From assembly GCF_029227915.1 (NCBI RefSeq), contig NC_079887.1:19587650-19651649 (forward strand): a stretch of DNA of 64,000 nt. Direction: 5' to 3'. The position numbers and the translations under genes are program-made. This document shows, in pieces, positions 34,626-46,411 of this stretch. Under the pieces are notes generated by a model. That model worked only from the letters and a program-made list of their open reading frames with translations, searched no databases and was not told the DNA's origin. This DNA is from Hydractinia symbiolongicarpus. Taxonomy: Eukaryota > Cnidaria > Hydrozoa > Anthoathecata > Hydractiniidae. Numbering within the stretch: position 1 is the stretch's first letter; each line of letters starts with the position of its first letter.

Positions 34626-34870
34626 AAAGAACTACTTTCTTCATCACTAACATACTGCCTGGCAGTGAGAGAGATTCGATCCACGGTCCCCAGAACTGGG
34701 AACCGCAGACGAACCCACTACACTACGTGGCGGCAAAATGTTAGTGATGAACTCAGATAGTTTATCCGGATGGTGTGTATACATAGGTGAATATTTATCA
34801 TAGCACATCCGTATTTCACTCTCAAAAGAGAATGCAGTGCGGATGTTGGTGATAAAGAAAGTAGTTCTTC
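34626..34870. mobile_element. MITE-like foldback with tRNA-like core
   Basis: 28 bp inverted repeats at 34626-34653 and 34843-34870 (about three mismatches; core gaactactttctt). The left part also forms an inner perfect 14 bp pair, ttcatcactaacat against atgttagtgatgaa near 34740. Inside, on the minus strand (34735-34668), a tRNA-like segment with the B-box-like ggatcgaatct may be the relic of a retroposon head. Confidence 0.6.
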
Positions 34871-35461
34871 GTAAATATGATTACACGCATTATACTCGCC
34901 TGTCATGATCAGAGGTCTGATCAAGAGGGTGCCGATAAGCCGCAAACGCCCGCATATATACGGGCAAGTTCGGGCGACTTTTCAAATAAAATTGGCGGTT
35001 GACCCCCGAAACCGCCCGCACTTTCCCGAACTCGCCCGGAACATTCCCGAAATGCAATTCCTTGTAACAAACCATGCGTACGATAGTTGGGAAGAAGGCG
35101 CTTGAAGAGAAAGGAGTTAATAAAGTTTATATATAAGTTGTTTATAAAGTAAACGTTATCAAAAATCATCAAGAACAGTTCTTTTAAGAACTCCACTACC
35201 AGATAGTTTATTTTAATTTTTATAGTTTTTTTGAATCATATTAGTGTCTGTTTTTTGTTTTGTTTTTTTCGGTCATTGTTCGGGCCTATGCGGGTTTTTT
35301 CGGGAAAATACTTGAATTTTTTTCAAAACTCGCCCGAAAACGCCCGCACCTTTTATGGAGTATGCGGCTTATCGGCACCCTCGTGTCTGATCACAGTGAA
35401 GCATTCTCTGTTGAGAATGAAATACGGATGTGCTATGATAAATATTCACCTATATTTACAC
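34777..35461. repeat. Large imperfect inverted repeat, nested with the preceding one
   Basis: 34777-34840 pairs with 35394-35461 (about 65 bp; core atgtgctatgataaatattc). 34925-34943 pairs exactly with 35364-35382 (gagggtgccgataagccgc). The enclosed part is rich in cgcccg/cgggcg motifs. It looks like a foldback DNA element that partly overlaps the MITE at 34626-34870. Confidence 0.65.
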
Positions 35462-35469
35462 ATTCTTTT

Positions 35470-36385
35470 TGCACAGCTGAATTTCAGGGGTGACAACTTT
35501 ACAGGACTTTACAGAACTTCACATAAAGAAAAACAATTAAAATACTGCGGCTACTTACATTACATAGACATATAGCTAGCTACCTCCAGGGTGTAGGCTT
35601 TTTAAGCAGTGTTCAAATGATGAGTCCAGCATGGAAATTGATCTAGCTAGCTATCAACATTATCAACAAAGTATTTTTTCACAGTTATGTAATGCAAGAA
35701 TGTATAAAGTTAAACCTTTCTATGGTCCCCGCAATGACAGTTTGATTGCCCAAGCCTGGTTCTATTCGTTTATTAAGTTTGTGCTACTTCGAAGCTGTAC
35801 TACTTAAGTAGTTTGTTTACACGAAATTGGGTAGCACAGCACGAAACGCAAGATTTCGCTCAGCAAAAAATCTTTTTTATTCACGCCTGGCGGACTAAGA
35901 GCCGCACCTTATGGGGCGGCAATTAAACAACAAAACTATTCTGATTTCAAGAAAAAACATGGAAAAAACGCAGTTAGCTGTGAAGAACACAAAAAAGCTT
36001 TTAACAGCTAATTACACTAGGCGTAGCATCTAATTATTCTGCATCGGCTAACTATATACTGTTACAGGTTAATTATTAGTTCACAGACTGCTCAGTGCAA
36101 GCAGCAATAAACTTTTGTCACGTTTCGACAACTTTTCTGCAAAAAATATAAAAAAAATCCTGTGCGAATATATATCTTTTTATCTGATAGAAGTAGTCCC
36201 ACAAGGTGTCATTTGAAAGTTATTTTTAGCCCCTTTTTTCCCATAAGAACAGGAGTGTCCAGTCATGGAAGAACTACACAACGCAGGATAAAGGTTTTTT
36301 TGTTGTTTGCTCTTTAAGGGCACTCTAATCAAAGCACTATTTTGTGAGCTCCATAGCTAGCTAGCAAGTAAGTAATTTCATGAAA
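35470..36385. other. Noncoding
   Basis: AT-rich, with several agctagctagct words. No coding frame or repeat structure worth naming. Confidence 0.4.
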
Positions 36386-36389
36386 GCGT

Positions 36390-37150
36390 ATGTCAGCACC
36401 AATCATAAGGAGATTTGTAAAGTTTTTACTTGCTTTTACTTGCTCCTTGAGAATTAATTATTTAAAAAATTCCCCTGGCTTTTTTTCATATGGCTCACAA
36501 CAAATCACTCCCTTTCCGTAGCAATGCATGCAATAAAGTTTGCCATCTTTCCGCCATAACCACCTTTCGACCCTTTACTTGTATACAATAGACCTTCACA
36601 TGGTTTTCTCCAGATTTTACTGCTCTTGCCTGATCGACTTTGTTTGTTTTATGGACTAAACCCGTACCATCTTAGTAAAATGCAATTCAATTTTTTCCAG
36701 TAGTCTTCTCTTTTTTCCTTCAAATTTGCCGTGCAAAATAAAGCCTTTTTTTCTTATCTTTGCTGCTAAGAAGCCCCTTTTTTCTTGCTTGCAAATGTCT
36801 AAATTCATGATCCTTCATGCAACGCACAACAGTGCGGTATGACACATGTGAGCAGCCACTTTCCATATGTACCCGCCGTGCTGTAATATTTGCATTGCTA
36901 TTGCGTAAACCCGTCATAGCAGTCATAATTTGGCGTTCATCTCTGTGCGACAACTTTCGAGGGCGTCCTGTTTTCTCTTTCCCTCGCTTATTTCGTTCCA
37001 TATTGATGTCTTTTTGATGTGTCGATAAATAGTGGCACGCGAGACAGATGGAAACTTTGATTGTATAGCAATAACCGACATTTTGCATTCGTTATTCAGA
37101 ATGTTAATTTTGGCTCTTAAACAAGCATCTATCTGCTCATGAAAGATCAT
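36390..37150 (-). pseudogene. Tc1/mariner-like transposase relic
   Basis: Reading down from 37150, the first helix-turn-helix is SKFPSVSRATIYRHIKK. A frameshift leads to the second DNA-binding part (GRPRKLSHRDERQIMTAM, then ITARRVHMESGCSHVSYRTV) ending at 36720. After further shifts the catalytic part begins near 36670. A stop replaces the residue just before the first Asp, and the frame then reads HKTNKVDQARAVKSGENHVK. The middle and end (KGVICCEPYEKKPGEFFK) are recognisable to about 36450; the last catalytic residues were not seen. The element is dead. Its upstream leader runs into the inverted repeat at 37503. Confidence 0.7.
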
Positions 37151-37502
37151 TTTACGTAACTTTTTTATGCATCTAAAACGTTAGAAAAGTATATATAGCA
37201 TGTCGAAACTTTAACAGAAGCTAAAATAGCCTTAACATAGCTAGACGTATTAACCAATGCCAAAAAAACACTGGCCAATACGCATGTAATATAAGCAATT
37301 GTAGTTTTTCAAGAGAAAGTATGCGAAAGAAACATTTTTCACAAAAAAGAACCAATTTCACAGCTAAGCTACTATAACGGATTTTTGAAAAATTAACAAT
37401 ATGCACATAAAGCCCTATGCTACGGCACCTTACACGCCGAATTTTGATACGCCATATAAGCGGATTACCCGTAAACCCAATTTCAAATTTTAAAAACTCA
37501 GA

Positions 37503-37735
37503 CAATCGTTGCCAAAAGTAGACAAATGCAAGAAATGACAATTACTGACAGAGAATATGATAAAGCAGACTATATTTAGCCCCCTTCCCCCCTTTACACA
37601 ATGTTGCAGTGCCATAGCAGCATACTTTTAGCGTGACAAAAGTCGGAAATCAACATTGTACTGGTGGTGCAAAGGGTGGAGATCTGTGTATTATTGTTAT
37701 TTTAACAAGTGTTTCAACACTTTTGGCAACGATTG
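37503..37735 (+). mobile_element. Tc1-like MITE, copy 2
   Basis: The ends are caatcgttgccaaaagt (37503-37519) and its near-exact inverse ending at 37735. It is the same family and orientation as 30058-30301 and abuts the transposase relic. It is either a MITE beside the autonomous copy or the distal end of that copy. Confidence 0.7.
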
Positions 37736-37789
37736 CAGGTGCCGCTATTGCTGACCTCAATGGTGTAAACAGATATGTCCACACCCAGC

Positions 37790-38040
37790 CGAACACGGTT
37801 TACTGAAGGAACTCAGTCTTTATTGTTTCTTACGAGGTGTGATAGAGAAGAGGCAGACCGTTTTACGGATTGGGTATTTGAAACAGCCATGCGAATTACG
37901 AAAACTTGCTGAAATTGTCAAAGAGAAAGATGCTACAATGGCGCTGCTTAATGACGCGCAGCGTGATAGGGACAAGTAGGTTGCCATTCTTAAGCAGGAC
38001 AAACTCAACCTTCTAGCGCAGTCTGCAACTCTCCGTTGAT
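37790..38040 (+). pseudogene. BRO-N-like protein fragment
   Basis: One frame gives REEADRFTDWVFETAMRI, the typical end of a BRO N-terminal DNA-binding domain. A shifted frame gives LAEIVKEKDATMALLNDAQR, a charged coiled-coil as found after BRO-N in viruses and large transposons. The frames are broken by stops. Given the Polinton remains on both sides it was probably cargo of such an element. The identification rests on short motifs only. Confidence 0.45.
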
Positions 38041-38138
38041 AGTAAACTTTAAATTTTGTATATACTTTTTCAATATTATGTTCTGTATAACTTGTGGGAA
38101 ACCCTGAAAATTCTATGTGCATATTCAAATTTATACAG

Positions 38139-38194
38139 AAAAATCCTGTTTATTCAAAGATATTTGTAATTATCTTTGAATAAACAGGATTTTT
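38139..38194. repeat. Perfect 24 bp hairpin
   Basis: Arms 38139-38162 and 38171-38194 are exact reverse complements (core aatcctgtttattcaaag) with an 8-base loop. The perfect pairing suggests a recent inverted duplication. Confidence 0.9.
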
Positions 38195-38989
38195 CGATAA
38201 AAATCCAGGTTAAGTATTTAGCACCATAAATTGAAAATATATCGAATCCTTCCGACAGAAATAGTTTATGGTCGATTAAAGAAAATTGGAAATAAAAATT
38301 GCGTGTTTGCATACTTGAATCTTATTATCTTATGGCCTTGTATCTTTTAAAAGTATTCAGCAAATCTCATGAAAGCCCAACTTTTTGATATTATTCCCTA
38401 AAGTATCAAAAATCCATCCGACAGAAAAATCAATTTCGAAATATGCTCTTACACATATTTGAACAGAGAGGTTTAAATAGCAGAGTTAGACAAGTTTGCT
38501 CTTGTACGTACAGTTTGTACCGGTAGAAGTTTGATCACTGCTTCGCTAATAATTTCGATTCATGTTTGTTGTTTACTTAACCGGGTATTGTTTAATTGGT
38601 TTAATAATTGCATACCTGCGTTGTAATTACTGAATGTTTCAACCACATGTGTAATTTATCGTGGCAGATTAGAACAACTCCATCTTACTTCATCCGCCGC
38701 GGTTGCAATGAAGCGCCCGCCTCTTTCGAACTAGCGGCCGCTTATTCAGGTCTAGCGCCTGCAAGTTTGGATCAAAGTTAGCGGGCGGTTGTATTAACTG
38801 GTGGCCGCTATTCTATAAGAGGCGGCCGTGTGTCTGAAATTCTTTTTTGGCCATCTTATGGTGTGTTTAATATTTTTCCTGGTCTGTGAATGGACAGGGG
38901 CAGTGAAAACATCTACATTAAACATCTGCAAGTCTTTTTCACTGAGCGTGACGATAGCTTTCAATACGCTACTTCTAATTGCAATTAAA

Positions 38990-39378
38990 GGATTGAGGCA
39001 TTCTGGTCAAGTCACATCTGGAAGCGCATGCAGAAATTTTTATCTTCGTTTACTTACCAATCCTGCAATGCGAGTTCAATGAGTTTGCACACATCTGCAA
39101 CACACGCCATGTTCGACAATCATCATCAGTTTCTGGAGGAAAACCAGATTTACTTTATGTAATTCCTACTCAAATTGGGTACCATGACCAAGGCTTCAAT
39201 ATTACTAACAGCGATATAGTCGTTGCAGAGAATATCATGGGAATTCAGCACTGTTCTATTGCTAAGAATGTCGAAATTCACGAATTGATTGAGTGTTATT
39301 TACAAATAAAGAATTATAGAAGAGTTGATGTCGAGACAGCACTCAAACTTTACGTAAAACTACTTATTCTATTTTAGA
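38990..39378 (+). pseudogene. Fragment of a transposon-type integrase-core-like protein
   Basis: Near 38990 a frame reads RIEAFWSSHIWKRMQKF. After shifts, 39080-39378 is open with EFAHICNTRHVRQ, then SGGKPDLLYVIPTQIGYHDQ. The pattern (IEA-W-S, then GKPD-LY--P) recalls the C-terminal half of a multicopy cnidarian/fish protein family with an integrase-like core. Assignment is weak. It could be mobile-element cargo next to the Polinton polymerase. Confidence 0.35.
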
Positions 39379-39599
39379 ACGATGGATTCGATGTATAATA
39401 TACTTCATTTTGTACAAGAAATAGACAAGTATAGTTGCATACAGTATTTTTACAGTATATATCTTCTAAAAAATCAATAAAAAGCGTTAACAAAATGTAA
39501 AACTTTGACCAAATCAGTAACAAAGAAAATAGTTTCATAAAGTAAATACATTAAACACAACCAAAGCCTGCACCAAAAACAGTAGCTATTTTCAATTTC

Positions 39600-40161
39600 T
39601 CAGTCATGTTCTGAATAGGTAATGAAACATTTAAACCGTATGTAGAAACTTTGGGAAAATTTCTCTCTTCTTTTTTTTTCGAGTCCAGTTGACGGAAAGG
39701 TTTCCGTTCCAGTGAACAACAACAATATATCGCTTAACGATACGCCCTCCACTTCTCTTTCGGATACATTTGCAAAAAACAATTCCAAATCACAGACGAG
39801 GTTTTGTATTTGACTATGTTCATTCGAACCAGGCTCACTTGTATTACGTAATGTTAGCAAGATTAAAAACATTTTATATCAAAGTTAATGTGATAACTAC
39901 TTTTGATAGTTATTGTTTTTTGCATGCATTTAGTCGACATGTGTGTGTTCATTTTAAATTCTGCTTCAACTCTTCAGCTCTTTCTCGATAATTTTTTTTA
40001 CCTTCACTTGTTTGGTTACCAGGCATATTTTGAAATGTCTGTCTAAACGACAACAGATCACCATATAATAAACCCATTTCCAAAAGTTTATCTTCGGTGC
40101 ACAGATGAGCAATCGAATTATTCTTTTTGTTTGCAATAAAAGTTAATAAAAGATAATCCAT
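39600..40161 (-). pseudogene. Possible HECT-like domain remnant
   Basis: The frame at 39872-39600 contains LLLFTGTETFPSTGLEKK, which recalls the FVTG-PP-GF stretch of HECT-type E3 ligases. Upstream, 40161-39949 reads a charged segment (GNQTSEGKKNYRERAEELKQ). No catalytic Cys motif is visible. This is a low-confidence guess. Confidence 0.25.
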
Positions 40162-40374
40162 AGAACGTGCACATAAAATGAGTCAATCTATAAAAAAAAC
40201 ACCATCTGATAAAAATTTATGCCATAAAAACTGAATGTATAGCAGCATAAATACACAAATAAATTTAAAATATCAGTGCCTTTGTATACGAATTGACATC
40301 GTCGCTGGTTGCCATCTTGAAGGTCGAGATGTATATAAACATGTGTTTTTGCCGTTATCCGATTACCTATTAAA

Positions 40375-43300
40375 ACAGGCGGCCGCTCTTTTCAAGCAAG
40401 CGTAAGTTAACATCTCCAACGTTTCTGTGTGAACACCGTTGTCTAAAACTTTACGTTCATTATAACACGCTGAAAGGCTTAGCTTGGATTGCTCGTAAGT
40501 TAACATCTCTTGCTCATGCACTTTGTAGTCTGTGTTTTTTCCTGTATCTAGGTGTCCTTCCGAAGTCTTCATGCACTGCTTTTTGACATGCCTTTGCACG
40601 AGAACTTTGTGCCATCTTTGCCTTCTATAAAACAGCACTTGGCTGCCAGCGCAGTTATCCAAGACCCTAAAAATTCCTTTCCGTTTTTGCTAAATTCTGC
40701 CAGTTTTTCACATCTTTGTCGTACTCTTCGAGCAGCTCACGACGTACAGCATCTCTTTTCCAAAGATCGCAAAGTAGGCCGAGCCGGTATCCATATAGCA
40801 ATACTCAGTCTCGACGATCCACATATTTGTCCAGGAAATAATAGTAGAACTCGATCATCCGCAACTTGGCGAGTTGGGACACTGCAATACCACACTGGTA
40901 GGCTCGATTATTATTACCTTGTGTTTACCCTCTCTGATATCGTAGGCATCGCCTATCTCCTCAAGATTTTAGAGGTTTGAGAATTTCATGGCTTGAGCAG
41001 CCTGTCTTTCGCCTCTCGTAAAAATTGTACCCGCGCATGTTTCGCCAAGGCCTTGATCATTTTTCTATATAACGAGTTACCCTTAGGCTTTGCCGTATCA
41101 CCCGTTATCCAAATGATCTACTGCGCTGGTACTTTAGAAACCGATGAAAAGCTTTCAATTTTAGCCCATGGTCTAGGCACCGCTTTAGAACTGGGGTATA
41201 CAGCAGGATCTTCTCGTTTCCGTACCATCTGTTCAAGTTACTCATGCTTATGTTGCGGATCTGTTCATCTGATATCTCCTTAACAACAAACAGAGGCGAC
41301 ATTTCGCTGAATGTCCCATGCAGATCCGGGGGTACTTCAATATCTACCTGCACAAACTTAAGCAATGACCCGTTTTTCACGCCTTTGGTGAGTAGTTCCT
41401 GGTTGTGGGATGCTGTCATTACCGAAGGGTAAATAATACCCCAAGGTGCTAGGGTACAACATATTTGCATCTTGCCATAGGATTGTCTTGCACTTTTTGG
41501 CGTCCTTGTACACATGAGATCTGATACCCGTCACATCACGCTTGTGATACCTACAGAATACGATTGTGGGGCTACCAACCATACCCATCTGTAAAAGCTT
41601 ATAAGCCCGGTTTTTTGTACATTCCGTACAGGTTTTCTGCACCTCCTCACAATCCTAACATGTCTTAATAAATCAAGAGACATTGCGCTTGTGCCTACAA
41701 GGTTATCCTGGCGAATTGATCACTATCTAAGGATTCAGCCTAAAAGCCTTATTCAGCACACATCATCGACACCCCGGTAATACCCACTTCAACCCTCAAC
41801 ATGTCCATATCGTCATCATCATATTGAATTCTTGTCTTGCCTACCGCTTTAATGAAAGGTTCTACGTCGGCTAGATTGTACTTGCGCAACCAGTCATCAT
41901 AGTGACACAACCTCGCTTGTGAATTTGCGCAGAATGCTTCATGCTCAGCAAGAGATAGCGTGTTTTTTCGGCTAAGGCTGCTGTGGAAGTGCTCGTGTGC
42001 AACAGGCCCGACGTGGCCCGGCTTGCCATTTTCCATTTACCACTCGTACGGAAGCACCAGCTTTTCCAATGATTTGCACCATCTGTCATAGCTGATCCCT
42101 GGCGCTAGAAAGTTTTTTATATCCTGAAATTTGAACTTCGAAGTTGCCAGGAAAATGTACCCATTATCTTTCCTTGCAACCACTATCTTTTCACTCTCAT
42201 CTTGAGCGATTTGCCGCTTGATCATGTTTATGTCGTACTTGCCACTGTTAAACCAATCACGGATTCCTGATTTACCCAGTTGTTCCATGCATCCTGAGCC
42301 TTTAATAGGAGCATGTCAAAGTCCTCGGGCCTGGAGTACATTCATGTCCACGTCATCGACGATGAGGTTCCGCTTCTTTTTAGGCTCTTCAGCTAATCGT
42401 GTAACTAGGACTTTAGGATCCTCGTGCTTTATAAACGTTGGTTAATTGTTAAAATTGTCATGGATAGCAACCCCCACTGGCACGTATATTGACATGTAGG
42501 TTAAGTCAGCTGTTTGCTGCTGATTTTTGGATAGAAGAAGAGCTTCAAAGTCAAAAAGGATGTAGTGAGGATTTGGTGTAAATTCTTTGAAATGTCGCAT
42601 CGCCCTATTAGATATTTCGCCAGATCGTAACAAGCTTGTATCCTAGATCCTGTATATCTTTCTCCTTTTCTTCATCTTCTCGTAACGATATGCATTGGCT
42701 TCGGGCTGACAGGGGCATCTGTGCCACTTACAACCGTAATATTCGTAGACAGTCTTCGTTAATATATCCGTCTACTTTGAGTTCCTCGTTTCCTGCACAT
42801 ATGATGCCTAGGCATACCTTGCACCTTCTGACCTTGCAGATGATTGTAGTTTTGTGCCCCTCCCCTTCGTGCCATGTAAGATGCCGGCTTTCGTAAATAG
42901 CTGACCGCAATTTTCGCCCTGTAGCGTCTTTGTCAAAAGCCTCAAACTTCTTGATAGAGAAGCATTTTCCTTCCAGCATTCTAAAAGACTATCATCTAAC
43001 CTCTCCCTGTATTGGTTCTTGCCGTTATTCCATGGCGCCTTTCCGCTGGTTGTTTTTAATTCATACACTCTGATATTGATTTTGAAACGCTTCGCGATGC
43101 TCTCCATATTCACCAGTTTTGTACAGCGTACATTTTCTCGCTTTAGCTTTGAATTCTCGTAGTATTCGCGTGCTAGCTCAAGTGCCCTGTGCGATGTGCT
43201 TTTCTCGCTGCTTACTATCCCCATGGTAGTGTACGGCGAGGCATCGCTACATACACAGGGTGGAGCGAAAATGCCGTGTTTTGTGTCTATTTTGCCTGTT

Positions 43301-44150
43301 CGGCATTTTATACGATTGGTTGTAATTAGAAACTTCGCACGGTGCTTTCAGAAGGCGTAGTAAAAGGTCGAACTATATCTGTATATCAAGTGCGCTCAAA
43401 ATCAAGTCTGTCTATAATTCGAAGTCTGCCAAATCAAAGTCTGTAAACAAAGGTAAATACAAGAGGCATCCAGCGTCACAGTTTGTACAAGATACAACAG
43501 TGAGTTGTTATATTTATTAATTTTGTACGTTTACATTGTACGGATCTGTTTTTTCACTTAGTTTTGTTATTATTTTAGCTTTGAAATCATGTCGAAGTTA
43601 AAAGTTGATCGCAAATTTGTAGTTATCTCTTGTATACCGTACCACAGCGTGTCTGTTTATTCATCTCCCTGGTCAAAGCTATAGATACATCCCTTCTTCC
43701 GCAACCAGTGTGGAAGAGGTCCACACTTCAACAGTGGCTCTGTTGTGCTTATGATCTTGTTCTGCATATGCTTAAACACTAGTTGTCCTTCGTATGATTC
43801 TAAGGTTTCGATGGTTCTTACTGTCGGTAGTTATGCTTTACTTCAAAACTCGACGTCTTTAATATCTAGGCGCTTTATCTCACATTCTTCTATAAAGGCT
43901 TAAATTTTGGTCTTCCTACATGACGCCTTTGTGAATGTTGCAGCTGAAGATGTGTATTACCTTTACTCTCATCTCGATGCCTGATGTGATTTTTCTCATG
44001 ATTGCATCTGTTAAGGTTGGTTTAAGTTCTTGTTGAGCCTCTATGTTTTGATACGATTCCCATCCTCCAGCAGCTGCATGTCGTTTTCGTCGAATATATG
44101 CGGAATGTCTTCGATTCTTTTAGACTCCGTGGGTCGGTTTTTTCTCGAGG
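40375..44150 (-). pseudogene. Polinton-type protein-primed DNA polymerase B, broken
   Basis: Reading from 44150 downward, the N-terminal region is in pieces (SYEGQLVFKHMQNKI and CGPLPHWLRKKGCIYSFDQ at 43800-43660). 43224-42980 follows (INIRVYELKTTSGKAPWN), then the 3'-5' exonuclease region (HYILFDFEALL near 42550; FLAPGISYDRW near 42085). Next are the palm (NLADVEPFIKAVGKTR near 41860, and motif A WQDANMLYPS near 41460) and QVDIEVPPDLHGTFSEMSP near 41340. Motif C reads YMDTGSAY near 40790, with Gly in place of the second catalytic Asp. The C-terminal MLTYEQSKLSLSACYNERKV lies near 40475. About eight frameshifts or stops are present, and 43250-43590 does not read as polymerase. The enzyme would copy the element's own DNA; this copy is inactive. 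Confidence 0.75.
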
Positions 44151-44308
44151 GAATATGTGTTTGATGTCTTCGATTTCATGGTATTCGTCTTGTATGTCCT
44201 CAGCATCGTGGTAGTTCTCCTGCGCTTCATTCTCAGCTTCGTCGTGCAGTGTTGCCTCAGAGCGAATTTGTTCCTTTGCTTTATTGTAACAAAAAGTAAC
44301 AGTATCTT

Positions 44309-45228
44309 ATGGAGTTATATGTGGGACAATATTAGTGTATGGTTTTCGTCGCGTCGTAATATTTTTCGTCGTGTCGTACTTTTCTTCGTGGCGCGGTTTT
44401 CTTTGACTCGTAATAGTTTTCGTCGTGTCGTTTCTTTCTTCGTGGTGTGATTTCCTTCGCAGCGTAATGGTTTTCGTCGTGGCGTATTACTCTTGTTGGT
44501 GTAATCTCATGTTTCGTCGTGCGGTATGTCACTTCGTAGTTATGCTTTTTTACACGGAATTACTAATTTCGTAAAGCTTTTACACAATATATTTCACTTT
44601 CTTTCTAGTGGCTTTGGTCTTTCTACTGAGTAGAGCTAGCTATTATTGTTGTCATTTTCTTTTAATAAACGATACATTCTTAGCTATAGATTTAGCTAGC
44701 TATACATTTTTAGCATGCTACACTGCATAATCTATTATCTATTTTATAGTTTAAATGGATTCTGATAAAAATATCAAAAAGAAAGTAAACTAACTACATA
44801 AACATAAATTATTACATAAAACTTTTACACAACACATAATACTTCTTCATAATCACAAATGTAAAACTAACTTGAAAATAGAATATAATTTTTAGCAATT
44901 TTTTAATTATAATTTTATAATTTTTTTTTATAATTTACCGCACTTTATTCATGTGACTTGGATGTCTTGTAAGTGCTACACGAATTAAGTAATTTCGTGT
45001 TAAAAAATTTTAAAAATTTTTGCTAAGAATTAAAATACGCCACGAAGTGAAATAGGCCACAAAGTGAAATACGCCACGAAGTGAAATATGCCAACGAACA
45101 CAAATACGACTCGACGAAACGTAAAACCACCCCACAAAAAAAGATGCGACGCGACAACAACCAAACCGCGAAGAAAGATGCGACATGACGAAAAGCATAC
45201 ACGAATATTGTCCCATATATAACTCCAT
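44309..45228. mobile_element. Element with long inverted ends full of cgtcgtgtcg motifs
   Basis: About 50 bases at each end are inverted copies (ggagttatat-tgggacaatatt, then gtgtatg-ttttcgtc). Inside each end are many ttcgtcg/gtcgt/ttcgtggcg motifs on one strand at the left and their complements at the right. The centre (44560-45010) is plain AT-rich DNA with no frame. It is a non-autonomous transposon with clustered subterminal sites; the superfamily is unknown. It abuts the N-terminal end of the Polinton polymerase gene. Confidence 0.7.
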
Positions 45229-46290
45229 ATATATCGCTAATATGGCGCACTACTGATTTTCCGCATGATTTCTAACAAACGAAAAAGTTATTGTGATACT
45301 CGGTACTCTTAATAATTTCAGTTTTCGGAATTCTTTCGAAAAAATGTAAACAAACTTTTAAATTCTTATGTTTTTGGCTAGACTTTAATTCGAATTTAAT
45401 TCTGTAGTTTTCGTAAAATACTAACACTGCTACAACAAGTAAATCCAACGTGACACGAACCATGCCTCACGAAAATATTAAAATTTTATGTTATTCTTTA
45501 CTTTGCACACCAAATATTTTTTGTCTGGAATAAGAGATCCCGAATGTGTTAACGCAAATGAAATTGTAGTAATTACTGTAGGGGAAAGTCTTATCAGTAA
45601 AAGAAAACTCCTGCTAAATTGTCGGTGATTATTTTTAATGATCGTTCTCGTTAAAAATATACCGACAAACGCAAAAAACACTGGATTTGCTAAACGCGCA
45701 CATGTTTAATTGTTTCGTAATACAATAGAAAATTGAATATAATTTTTTCTCGTTGTGTATCCTCTTTTCGTACATCCATGGTCATGACCAACAACAACGC
45801 GTAATATGGAGGATTCATCTTTATTTACGAATCTTTATTTTCTTTATTTTTGTACTCACAAATTATTCAGTAAGTTCGGTAGAATAAAATAATAAAAATA
45901 TGTTTATCACATGTCGTTTAACATTTTTGCTACTTTGATCTTCAACTTTTTCTTTTTTAATTATTTCGTACGTATTGACCCCGTGACCATCACAATAGGG
46001 AGAAAATATATCCCATTGTTTTTTAATTTCGTCACCCGCTTGACAAACAAAACTGGTATTTTTAACAGAGTGTTTTATATTATGGGTCTAGTGTGTTTCG
46101 TTCTGAAATGTTTTAGGTGAAAATACCGTTTTTATCTGAGAAACATCAATCTTTATAACTCTACGTATATTTTCAATACCTAAACATTCTTAGTATTTGT
46201 TTCAGGACTTTATTTGTCATGATGGCTGTAACATGTAAATTGATTTCTTATGGAGCAGACCAAGCCAGTCGGGCTGGTCTTCAAAATCAA
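45229..46290. other. Noncoding
   Basis: AT-rich; short open frames only (for example 45681-45478 and 45911-46120), none with a motif or splice context. Confidence 0.4.
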
Positions 46291-46293
46291 CAC

Positions 46294-46411
46294 TGTCATA
46301 ATAGCCGTATTCTGTCTGCATGAAAAACGTCGTGTTGCGGAAACACGAAATGTGATATATAAAGGACGGACGAACCCGTGGATTTATTTACGGGCTACCG
46401 ACTAGTACTAA
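46294..46411 (+). mobile_element. Solitary short Helitron-like element
   Basis: Starts tcataatagccgtattctgt and ends with the hairpin cccgtgg-atttatt-tacggg, ctaccga and CTAG before T. It belongs to the same family as the array at 56595-57354, in the opposite orientation. Confidence 0.65.

Noticed and set aside
34905-35575. Overlapping frames around the cgcccg-rich inverted repeat
   Set aside because: They mirror each other because the DNA is an inverted repeat; no protein family is visible.
37221-37541. 106-residue minus-strand frame
   Set aside because: It runs through the leader and terminal repeat of the Tc1-like element and has no domain.
40552-40980. 142-residue plus-strand frame
   Set aside because: It is antisense to the Polinton polymerase C-terminal region, which has clear motifs on the minus strand.
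41105-41515. Treating each polymerase piece as a separate small gene
   Set aside because: The order and motifs show one gene broken by frameshifts.
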